Source: Chloroflexota bacterium
GTDB lineage: Bacteria > Chloroflexota > Anaerolineae > Caldilineales > Caldilineaceae
Assembly (NCBI GenBank): GCA_003577005.1
Contig: QEUW01000476.1
Span: forward strand, 1-5,522
Length of the DNA stretch: 5,522 nt
Reading direction: 5' to 3'
Shown here piece by piece: positions 1 to 5,078 of this stretch (its first letter is position 1; the number at the start of each line of letters is the position of its first letter). Under the pieces are notes generated by a model, which saw nothing but the letters and a program-made list of their open reading frames with translations, was not told the DNA's origin and made no database searches. A program made the position numbers and the translations under genes.

Positions 1-2
1 TC

Positions 3-626
3 TGCTACACCGTGCCGGTGCTCGATGCCGATGCCTTGCGCATGGCCAGCTACTTCTATGAGGAGTTGGTGGCGCTGGGGCTGGACTATCGGCGGGCGTT
101 CGAGAAGGTGAGTCCCTGTGATGGCTCGCTCGCTTGGTTTGCTGGCGCTGGCTATGTGGACAAGGCGGTCGAGCCGCTGGTGGCGACGGTGGCTCTGCTC
201 CAGGGGGATCTGCTCTCGATGCGGCGGACGATGGTACGGGGCATGGTGGCCATGGGCGTGGTCAATGTGTTGGCGGTGGGCATGTTGCTGGCGGTGGCGC
301 TGCCGGGGGCGCAGGGGCAGGATGATTCTCCGCTGGCGACGATGCCGGTCGGTCTGCCGCTGATTGGCAACACGGGGCCGGATGACGCACCGATCGAGGC
401 TGTACCCGTAGCCACCCTGCGGCCGACGCGCAAACCGAAAGAGGAGGAGGATTCGCCCACGGCTACTGCCTGGCCCACAGATACGAGCACGGTCACGCCG
501 ACGGCCACGAACACGGTCACGAATACAGCGACAAGAACGCCGACGCCGCGGCCCACGGTGGCACTGCCTACACTGACACCCGATTGGCTGGCGACGATTG
601 CAGCACTGCCTCCTTGCCTCCCCTAA
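3..626 (+). CDS. C-terminal part of a membrane protein: possible CHAT/caspase-like domain end, one TM helix, Thr/Pro-rich tail (5' truncated)
   Basis: The reading frame is open to the left edge (C-Y-T-V-P-V-L-D), so the GTG at 12 is probably an internal codon and the start lies outside. There are 207 visible residues ending at TAA 624-626. Residues about 5-36 follow a pattern (V-x-D-x-x-A ... F-Y-x-x-L-x-x-G ... A) that resembles the last helix region of CHAT or caspase-like peptidase domains, followed by SLAWFAGAGYV; this match is by eye and weak. A hydrophobic segment at about residues 80-102 (MVAMGVVNVLAVGMLLAVAL) is one likely transmembrane helix. After it comes a low-complexity stretch, first acidic and basic (RKPKEEEDS), then Thr/Pro-rich to about residue 193, of the kind seen in surface or linker regions of Chloroflexota proteins. 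With the CHAT-like part before the helix and the tail after it, the tail is probably outside and the domain in the cytoplasm. The catalytic His and Cys, if present, would be upstream of the window. Reality of the gene is well supported, function is not. Confidence 0.75.
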   Translation, partial: CYTVPVLDADALRMASYFYEELVALGLDYRRAFEKVSPCDGSLAWFAGAGYVDKAVEPLVATVALLQGDLLSMRRTMVRGMVAMGVVNVLAVGMLLAVALPGAQGQDDSPLATMPVGLPLIGNTGPDDAPIEAVPVATLRPTRKPKEEEDSPTATAWPTDTSTVTPTATNTVTNTATRTPTPRPTVALPTLTPDWLATIAALPPCLP

Positions 627-690
627 GTCATCCGGCCCAACCCTGGACCCGGGCAGAAAATTGTCCCCAAGTCATCCGTTCAGGGTCGGG
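625..690. repeat. Short direct repeat AAGTCATCCG (x2) with an imperfect inverted repeat
   Basis: AAGTCATCCG occurs at 625-634 and again at 669-678, 44 bases apart. Nested with it, CCCAACCCTG (636-645) and CAGGGTCGGG (681-690) are inverted copies matching at 9 of 10 positions, with GGAC (646-649) and GTCC (663-666) inside. The first copy overlaps the stop codon of the preceding gene. It could be a transcript-end structure for that gene or a relic of an element end; no T-run follows, and nothing in the sequence decides between these. Confidence 0.45.
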
Positions 691-729
691 TACGCTGAAT
701 CCTTGTTGTTCACAACCTCTCCCAACGTG

Positions 730-764
730 CGACGCCAGACAGTGGTGGTCTCCGTCTGGCGTCG
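730..764 (+). repeat. Perfect 11-bp inverted repeat (stem-loop)
   Basis: CGACGCCAGAC (730-740) is the exact reverse complement of GTCTGGCGTCG (754-764), with a 13-base loop. The stem is GC-rich and would be very stable in RNA. No T-run follows directly; it sits just before a second stem-loop that does have one, so the two may act together as a transcript-end structure for the upstream gene, or this one may be a protein-binding dyad. Confidence 0.7.
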
Positions 765-800
765 TGGTAGTGCGGACCCGATGTTAGCACTACTGATTTT
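765..800 (+). terminator. Candidate intrinsic terminator
   Basis: GTAGTGC (767-773) pairs with GCACTAC (787-793), and two further G-U pairs (766/794 and 765/795) extend the stem in RNA to nine pairs. The loop is 13 bases and TTTT follows at 797-800. It lies about 140 bases after the stop codon of the membrane-protein gene, directly behind a strong hairpin. The modest stem and short T-run make this a fair but not certain terminator. Confidence 0.45.
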
Positions 801-937
801 ACTCTACGTCATTTGACTGACTTTTTCAACTCTCCAACTCGTCGTTTTGTTGCATGTTGATCAGTTGCGGCCAGGTGCTGCAAGCGGCGTGACAAACCGG
901 CACACTAGGAAACGCACAAGTAACTCGCAACGATGAT

Positions 938-963
938 GTCAAAAACGCTGCTGAGCGTTTGAC
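938..963. repeat. Dyad upstream of the HTH-gene promoter, possible operator
   Basis: AAACGCT (943-949) and AGCGTTT (954-960) are perfect inverted copies around a 4-base GCTG centre. GTC (938-940) and GAC (961-963) extend the stem if two A residues (941-942) bulge out. The dyad ends 27 bases before the -35 box at 991, a position suited to an activator or accessory operator. The product of the next gene is itself a small DNA-binding protein, so autoregulation is possible but only inferred. No long T-run follows on the plus strand, so it is a weak terminator candidate. Confidence 0.5.
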
Positions 964-990
964 TATCTTTCGCCAGGACCAGACTGCTGC

Positions 991-1020
991 TTGACACAAA
1001 AGATATTTTGGGTGTACAGT
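991..1020 (+). promoter_or_regulatory. Sigma70-type promoter of the small HTH gene
   Basis: A consensus -35 box TTGACA (991-996) is followed after 18 bases by TACAGT (1015-1020), which matches TATAAT at 4 of 6 positions. Transcription would start near 1027, leaving a leader of about 33 bases before the ATG at 1060. This placement also shows that the TTG at 991, in frame with the gene, is promoter and not a start codon. Confidence 0.6.
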
Positions 1021-1059
1021 GCGATCCATCCGAATGGAACGAGGAAACGAGGGGGGCAC

Positions 1060-1263
1060 ATGGAGATGCTCACAACCAATCAGGTTGCTGCCGCGCTGGA
1101 CATCAGCCCAGACACGGTGTTGTTGTTGATCAAGGCTGGCGAACTGCGCAGCGAACAGCTCCGCTATCGCAGTCCCCATCGCATTCCTAAGGAGGATCTC
1201 CTGGCGTTCGCTGAGCGCAGGAAGCTCACCCTACGGTTGGATAAAATCACTGATAACCAATGA
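1060..1263 (+). CDS. Small excisionase/MerR-type helix-turn-helix DNA-binding protein
   Basis: The product is 67 residues. Residues about 5-29 (TTNQVAAALDIS-PDTV followed by LLLIKAGEL) match the T-x-x-Q-V-A-x-x-L-x-x-S-x-x-T-V pattern of the excisionase-family/HTH_17 fold, and RSPHRIPKEDLLAF (37-50) is the usual wing and following helix. Family members bind DNA as recombination directionality factors, phage or plasmid regulators, or BldC-like regulators; which applies here cannot be told. The ATG at 1060 is chosen because GAGGGGGG (1049-1056) lies just upstream and a promoter ends at 1020; a second ATG at 1066 with the same purine tract 9 bases away is a real alternative. The gene stands alone, with a stem-loop directly after its TGA stop. 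No integrase or phage gene is visible within the window, so an excision role has no support from context. The C-terminal tail (LRLDKITDNQ) is short and polar. Confidence 0.85.
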   Translation: MEMLTTNQVAAALDISPDTVLLLIKAGELRSEQLRYRSPHRIPKEDLLAFAERRKLTLRLDKITDNQ

Positions 1264-1264
1264 G

Positions 1265-1310
1265 AAAACGGTTCCGACCTCTCCCGCCAAGAAGAACCCG
1301 GAACCGCTTT
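1265..1310 (-). terminator. Intrinsic terminator between convergent units (best on the minus strand)
   Basis: CGGTTCCG (1269-1276) and CGGAACCG (1299-1306) are perfect inverted copies with a 22-base loop that can form a few inner pairs. Read on the minus strand the stem is followed at once by TTTTC (1268-1264), which suits termination of tRNA-Gln and of any read-through from gltX. Read on the plus strand, the AAA/TTT flanks give a weaker tail (CTTTA) just after the HTH gene stop, so it may serve both directions. Confidence 0.65.
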
Positions 1311-1354
1311 ACTCGATACGCACCTTAACAACTGCATAGCAGTGTAAGAGGCTA

Positions 1355-1428
<74 letters not shown>

Positions 1429-1453
1429 ATATGGCGCCCAGTGTCGAATGTGA

Positions 1454-1482
1454 AAGATACCACAAGTAGCTCGATTTGGCAA
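1454..1482 (-). promoter_or_regulatory. Likely promoter of tRNA-Gln
   Basis: On the minus strand TTGCCA (1482-1477, 5 of 6 to the -35 consensus) is followed after exactly 17 bases by TATCTT (1459-1454, 4 of 6 to the -10 consensus). The predicted start is near 1447, about 19 bases before the tRNA 5' end at 1428, a normal leader to be removed by RNase P. It lies wholly in the gltX-tRNA gap, so the tRNA need not depend on gltX transcription. Confidence 0.55.
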
Positions 1483-1551
1483 ATTGCTACGCTACTATGA
1501 TCATGATACCCCTAATACTCAGTGATGAGCGACTACTTCCTATCTGTTGGG

Positions 1552-3087
1552 TTAGCGTACAGGCACCAGCGCCTCTTGCAGGGCCGCCAATGCATTGTGG
1601 AGGCGCGCCAGGGTTTCGCTGCGACCAAGCACCACCATGCTTTCAAAGAGCGGTGGAGCAACCTCTTTGCCTGTGATAGCCACCCGAAACGGGGTCAGGA
1701 AAGGGCCAATCTTCAAACCATATTCGCTAGCCAACAAGCGAAACGCTTGCTCTAGCGCCGGAACAGTAAATTCGTCAAGATTGGCGATGGTAGTAGCGCC
1801 TGAACGCAACAGGTCTGCTGCCTGTTCTAGCGTAAGCTTTTGCTTCGCTGTAAAGAGCGCCAGGTTTGGATAGCTGATCTCGCTTGCGCTGTGGAAGGCC
1901 CAGTCCACAAACTCGGCAGCGTCGGTCAGGAGCTTGATCCGCTCTTGAATCAGAGGGATGAGTTCCGACAATTGTTCGCTGTGGAGCAGCGTCTCTTCGT
2001 CCAGCCCCAGTTGTGTACTCAGGTAGGGCGCCAGCCGCCGGTGTAGCTCTTCGGGCGCCAGATTGCGGATATAGACTCCGTTGAGCCACTCCAGTTTGGC
2101 GTACGGCAGCACAGCCGGCTTGGGGTTGATTGCAGCCACATCGAAGCGTTCGATGGCCTCTTCCGGCGTAAACAGCTCGCGCTCGGCGTCAAAGTTCCAG
2201 CCCAGGTTGGCGAGAAAGTTGAACATGGCCTCAGGCAAATAACCGGCGTCGATAAACTCATGCACCAGCGCCAGATATTCTTTGCCATCCACGACTTGTT
2301 TGCGCTTGCTCATTTTGCCCTTGCCGTTGGGGTTGAGGATCACCGGCAGGTGAATCATCTGCGGCATCTCCCAGCCAAAGGCGTTAAAGAGCAACTTGTG
2401 GATCGGCGCCGATGGCAGCCATTCCTCGCCGCGCAGCACGTGGGTGATCTGCATAAGATGATCGTCTACCACCATGGCCAGGTGGTAGGTTGGCATGCCA
2501 TCACTCTTGAGCAGCACCTGGTCTATTAGCGTGTTGTTCTTCCAGGTGATTTCCCCGCGAATCAGGTCATGGATCGTCGTCGTCCCTTCGAGCGGGGCGG
2601 CGAAGCGAATGGCATAGGGGCGGCCCTCCGCCTCATAGACGGCGCGTTGCTCTGCGGTCAGAAAGCGGTCGCGGCGGTCGTATGGTTTGCGCGGGGTGGT
2701 CTCATGCTCAATATCCTCTGGATTGGCTTCCTCCCACGCTTCGACCGGCGTATAGCTTTTGTAGGCATGACCGCCGGCCAGTAGCTGTTCGGCATACTGG
2801 CGGTAGATCGCCTTGCGCTCGCTCTGGACATAGGGGCCGTACGGCCCCCCAATATCCGGACCTTCATCCCACTCTAACCCCAGCCAACGCAGGCCCCGCA
2901 TGATATATTTGAGGCTTTGGGGATTGTAACGTTTCTGGTCGGTGTCCTCGATACGCAAGATGAACTGGCCGCCGGTGTGACGGGCGTAGAGCCAGTCAAA
3001 CAAGGCAGTCCGCAGACCGCCAAGATGAAGAAACCCGGTAGGGCTAGGGGCAAAACGAACACGCGCCGGCTTTGTGTGCTCAGTCAT
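1552..3087 (-). CDS. gltX: Glutamyl-tRNA synthetase (GluRS, class Ib)
   Basis: This cytoplasmic enzyme joins glutamate to tRNA-Glu using ATP. The 511-residue length is slightly above the usual 465-500. The class I signature is at residues 12-24 (FAPSPTGFLHLGG, with HLGG as the HIGH motif), RIEDTD at 45-50 belongs to the glutamate site, MPTYHLAMVVDDHLM at 198-212 is typical of the family, and KMSKR is at 258-262 (GKMSKRKQ). The second half is the helical anticodon-binding region of bacterial GluRS rather than the beta-barrels of GlnRS. The region that carries zinc-binding Cys in E. coli reads AYKSYTP (108-114), and the visible protein has no Cys at all, so it is a zinc-free form. The start at 3087 has AGAGGAA 8 bases upstream and lies close to the conserved VRFAPSPTG; an ATG at 3108 with AAGGA 8 bases upstream would add seven residues. 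The ABC ATPase gene ends 110 bases upstream and tRNA-Gln follows. If the organism lacks GlnRS, this enzyme would also charge tRNA-Gln with Glu for GatCAB. Confidence 0.97.
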   Translation of the reverse strand: MTEHTKPARVRFAPSPTGFLHLGGLRTALFDWLYARHTGGQFILRIEDTDQKRYNPQSLKYIMRGLRWLGLEWDEGPDIGGPYGPYVQSERKAIYRQYAEQLLAGGHAYKSYTPVEAWEEANPEDIEHETTPRKPYDRRDRFLTAEQRAVYEAEGRPYAIRFAAPLEGTTTIHDLIRGEITWKNNTLIDQVLLKSDGMPTYHLAMVVDDHLMQITHVLRGEEWLPSAPIHKLLFNAFGWEMPQMIHLPVILNPNGKGKMSKRKQVVDGKEYLALVHEFIDAGYLPEAMFNFLANLGWNFDAERELFTPEEAIERFDVAAINPKPAVLPYAKLEWLNGVYIRNLAPEELHRRLAPYLSTQLGLDEETLLHSEQLSELIPLIQERIKLLTDAAEFVDWAFHSASEISYPNLALFTAKQKLTLEQAADLLRSGATTIANLDEFTVPALEQAFRLLASEYGLKIGPFLTPFRVAITGKEVAPPLFESMVVLGRSETLARLHNALAALQEALVPVR

Positions 3088-3095
3088 GACAACAC

Positions 3096-3121
3096 TTCCT
3101 CTGCTCATAGAGAATATCCTT
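3096..3121 (-). promoter_or_regulatory. Two competing ribosome binding sites for gltX
   Basis: AGAGGAA (3102-3096) lies 8 bases before the ATG at 3087, and AAGGA (3121-3117) lies 8 bases before the in-frame ATG at 3108. Both are fair Shine-Dalgarno sequences with the same spacing, so the sequence alone does not fix the start. Closeness to the conserved N-terminal motif favours 3087. Confidence 0.5.
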
Positions 3122-3131
3122 GAAACGCTAG

Positions 3132-3159
3132 ATTAGCACAAAGAACCGGATCATGCCAA
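3132..3159 (-). promoter_or_regulatory. Possible gltX promoter
   Basis: On the minus strand TTGGCA (3159-3154, 5 of 6) is followed after 16 bases by GCTAAT (3137-3132, 4 of 6). A start near 3125 would give a leader of roughly 17 or 38 bases depending on the start codon. No convincing terminator is seen after the ATPase gene, so read-through from the transporter operon also remains possible. Confidence 0.35.
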
Positions 3160-3197
3160 CAAAATGGTAAGGGAGGTGACCTTCTACGCACCACGCA

Positions 3198-3968
3198 TTA
3201 CATCACCGCCGGCTCCCCGATCCAGCGCCGCACCTCCAGGGCCAACTCGCCAAATCGCGGTGAGGCTAGATGGCTGATCTGCCGCGGGCGCGGTAAGTCG
3301 ATAGCAAGGTCAGCCATGACCTGGCCGGGGCGTTCACTCAATACAATGACCCGGTCGGCCAGGAAGACCGCTTCGGCAATGTCGTGGGTGACCATGACAA
3401 TGGTGCGCGCCTGCGCCGCGTGGAGACGCAACAATTCGAGATTGAGCCGCTCGCGGGTCAACGCATCCAGGGCGCCAAAAGGTTCGTCCATCAACAGCAG
3501 ATGCGGCTGGTACAGCAATGCCCGCGCCAGAGCGACTCGCTGGTTCATCCCCCCCGAAAGTTGGCTGGGATAGGAATCCTCAAAGTCGCGCAAGCCCATC
3601 AGGGTGAGCAGTTGGCGAGCACGCTCGCGTTCGGCTGCGCCAGCGCGCCCCTGTTGGACTTCCACTGGGAGCAGAACATTCTGGATCACCGTCCGCCAGG
3701 GCATGAGATTGGTCTTTTGAAAGACAAAGCCAATCTCGGCATGGGGTGCGGTGAGCGGCTCTCCCTGAAACCAGACCGAGCCGGCATCGGGTTGCAGCAG
3801 CCCGCCCATGATCCGCAACAGCGTGCTCTTGCCGCTGCCACTAGGGCCTACCAGACAGATGAACTCGCCGGCCGAGACCGACAAGGTCACCTCATGCAAT
3901 GCCTGCACCGGCCTGGGACCGCTCTGAAATCGTTTGCCAACCTGGCTGACAAGCAGAAGTTCTGTCAT
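3198..3968 (-). CDS. ABC transporter ATP-binding protein, NitT/TauT (SsuB/ThiZ-like) family
   Basis: The 256-residue protein is the ATP-hydrolysing subunit that sits on the cytoplasmic face of the importer. It shows Walker A GPSGSGKST (41-49), Q-loop FQKTNLMPW (83-91, Q84), signature LSGGMNQR (137-144), Walker B LLLMDEP (157-163), D-loop GALD (165-168) and the switch His in VTHD (H195), so it should be active. The Q-loop ending in LMPW and the FGALDALTR segment are typical of nitrate/sulfonate/taurine/thiamin-precursor importers. The ATG at 3968 is chosen because homology begins at once (MTELLLVSQVGKRF). A longer frame back to 4097 would overlap the binding-protein gene by about 94 bases and adds unconserved, Arg-rich residues. 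No Shine-Dalgarno precedes 3968; the gap to the upstream gene is filled by 7-base repeats, so translation may depend on coupling or a leader-independent start. It is third in the permease, binding-protein, ATPase operon. Confidence 0.93.
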   Translation of the reverse strand: MTELLLVSQVGKRFQSGPRPVQALHEVTLSVSAGEFICLVGPSGSGKSTLLRIMGGLLQPDAGSVWFQGEPLTAPHAEIGFVFQKTNLMPWRTVIQNVLLPVEVQQGRAGAAERERARQLLTLMGLRDFEDSYPSQLSGGMNQRVALARALLYQPHLLLMDEPFGALDALTRERLNLELLRLHAAQARTIVMVTHDIAEAVFLADRVIVLSERPGQVMADLAIDLPRPRQISHLASPRFGELALEVRRWIGEPAVM

Positions 3969-3972
3969 AATT

Positions 3973-4000
3973 GAACACGAAACACGGAACACGAACCACG
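3973..4000. repeat. Four tandem 7-bp repeats in the gap before the ATPase gene
   Basis: Four consecutive heptads fill the gap: GAACACG (3973-3979), AAACACG (3980-3986), GAACACG (3987-3993) and AACCACG (3994-4000). On the coding (minus) strand they read CGTGNTY. They occupy 28 of the 35 bases between the binding-protein stop codon and the ATPase start codon, exactly where a ribosome binding site would be expected. They are too short and lack spacers for a CRISPR array. Confidence 0.8.
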
Positions 4001-4003
4001 AGA

Positions 4004-5020
4004 TTAGGGCAGGAAATCGTTGGTAAAGAGCTCTTCGGCCGGAACGAGCGTATCGACTAGACCGATGCGTTGCATGAGTGCGGCAGCGGCGGTCCACTCG
4101 TCGAGCGTCGTTTCTCCTGCTTTGCGGCCGGTGAGCGGCTGCCAGTAGGCCAGCACAGCGTCGAAGACGGCACGGTTGGCGGCCTCGTTTTCGCCGACAG
4201 CTTCCGGAACGAATGCGAGCGAGATGGCGAATGCCTCGTCCGGGTTGTCCAGGGTATATTCGATTGCCCTGGCGGTGGCGCGCACCATACGGCGCACCAA
4301 TTCAGGGTCACCAGCAATGGTTGCCTCGTTTGTCACCAATCCGTTGGCCGGGATACGCAGATATTGGTCCAGCTCGATGGCGGTCGTAGGGATGCCTGCC
4401 TGCGCCAATACGACCGGCCCGTTGACCCCATAGTCTACCGCCGCGTCCACCAGCCCTTCGCTCACTGCCGCCGCCTGGGTGAACCCGATGCTCTCCAGCC
4501 GGACATCGCTCTCCTGCAACCCGGCTGCTTCCAAGATGCCGCGTAAGGCGACATAGGTTGCGCCAAACGGGCCAGGGATGCCAATGCTCTTCCCGGCCAA
4601 GTCCGCCGGCTCGGTGATCTCTTTTTCGGTACGGGCAAAGACGACCACCGGATAGCGCGTATACCAGCTCATCACATAGCGCACCGGCAGCCCCTGCGCC
4701 CGCCCCAACACAACCTGGTCGCCGCTGCCGATCATAAACTGGAGGTTGTTGGTGCCCACCAGTTTCAGATAGTCGTTTTCAAAGCCGTAGTCGAGACTCA
4801 GCTCGATTCCCTCATCCGCATAGAAGCCCTGGTCGATGCCCACATAGAAGACGGCAAACTGCACGTTGGGAATATAGCCGACACCCAGTGTAACCGGCGC
4901 CAGCGCGGGTGCAGAACCCTCGGCGGCCTCCGTCTCGACCGGAGCCGCCGGTGCAATGGGTGTACAGGCAGCCACCCAGAGCAGCAAGGCCATCAGGAAG
5001 GGGATCTTGTTCCATCGCAT
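4004..5020 (-). CDS. ABC transporter substrate-binding lipoprotein, NMT1/THI5-like (ThiY/RibY/SsuA-type)
   Basis: The 338-residue protein catches the substrate outside the membrane and delivers it to the permease. The N-terminus is a lipoprotein signal: MRWNKIPFLMALLLWVAAC with lipobox V-A-A-C, so C19 is the likely lipid-anchored residue, followed by an Ala/Pro/Glu linker to about 42. The mature part has the family features TLGVGYIPNVQFAVFYVG (44-61), GFYADEGIEL (65-74), the IGSGDQV turn (97-103), DLAGKSIGIPGPFGATY (140-156) and the hinge region VDAAVDYGVNG (191-201). These fit periplasmic-binding proteins for small aromatic or sulfonate-type ligands; GYIPNVQFA is close in style to formylaminopyrimidine (ThiY) and riboflavin (RibY) binders, but the ligand is not determined. 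The ATG at 5020 has AAAGG (5034-5030) 9 bases upstream and gives a clean signal peptide; upstream in-frame starts at 5050 and 5179 do not. The permease ends 58 bases upstream. Confidence 0.93.
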   Translation of the reverse strand: MRWNKIPFLMALLLWVAACTPIAPAAPVETEAAEGSAPALAPVTLGVGYIPNVQFAVFYVGIDQGFYADEGIELSLDYGFENDYLKLVGTNNLQFMIGSGDQVVLGRAQGLPVRYVMSWYTRYPVVVFARTEKEITEPADLAGKSIGIPGPFGATYVALRGILEAAGLQESDVRLESIGFTQAAAVSEGLVDAAVDYGVNGPVVLAQAGIPTTAIELDQYLRIPANGLVTNEATIAGDPELVRRMVRATARAIEYTLDNPDEAFAISLAFVPEAVGENEAANRAVFDAVLAYWQPLTGRKAGETTLDEWTAAAALMQRIGLVDTLVPAEELFTNDFLP

Positions 5021-5078
5021 AGTATGTGACCTTTCTAATTCTTTTGTCATTCTTGTTTGGTAATCTGATTCGTTCGCT

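Larger units (their letters stand above)
627..990. other. Gene-free spacer of about 360 bases with several inverted repeats
   Basis: No open frame here has a plausible start, ribosome site or protein-like composition. The stretch holds the AAGTCATCCG repeat pair, two adjacent stem-loops (730-764 and about 765-795) and a dyad at 938-963, and it becomes richer in A and T from about 790 on. It separates the end of the membrane-protein gene from the promoter of the small HTH gene. No tRNA-like or obvious riboswitch fold was recognised in it. Confidence 0.6.

Noticed and set aside
152..556. Minus-strand frame of 134 residues opposite the Thr/Pro-rich tail
   Set aside because: Its Val/Gly repeats are the mirror of the repetitive ACG/CCG codons of the real gene.
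584..816. Two short plus-strand frames after the membrane-protein gene
   Set aside because: They start inside the preceding gene, run through stem-loops and have no ribosome site or protein-like composition.
991..1059. TTG start at 991 for the HTH gene
   Set aside because: The TTG is part of the TTGACA promoter box, and the extra residues do not fit the excisionase-like fold; ATG 1060 has a purine-rich site.
826..1179. Minus-strand frame of 117 residues
   Set aside because: It runs antisense to the HTH gene and its promoter and shows no recognisable domain or start signal.
1497..1506. Palindromes ATGATCAT and TCATGA in the gltX-tRNA gap as an operator
   Set aside because: They are short AT-rich palindromes expected by chance and lie upstream of the tRNA promoter without further symmetry.
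3384..3974. Plus-strand frame of 196 residues
   Set aside because: It is antisense to the ATPase gene, whose motifs are complete; the composition is Gln/His-rich without domains.
3973..4000. CRISPR-like array
   Set aside because: The units are 7 bases, directly tandem and without spacers.
3969..4097. N-terminal extension of the ABC ATPase (43 extra residues)
   Set aside because: It overlaps the end of the binding-protein gene, has an Arg/Ser-rich composition unlike the family, and the conserved ATPase sequence starts directly at the ATG at 3968.
4070..4546. Plus-strand frame of 158 residues
   Set aside because: It is a shadow of the binding-protein gene on the opposite strand.
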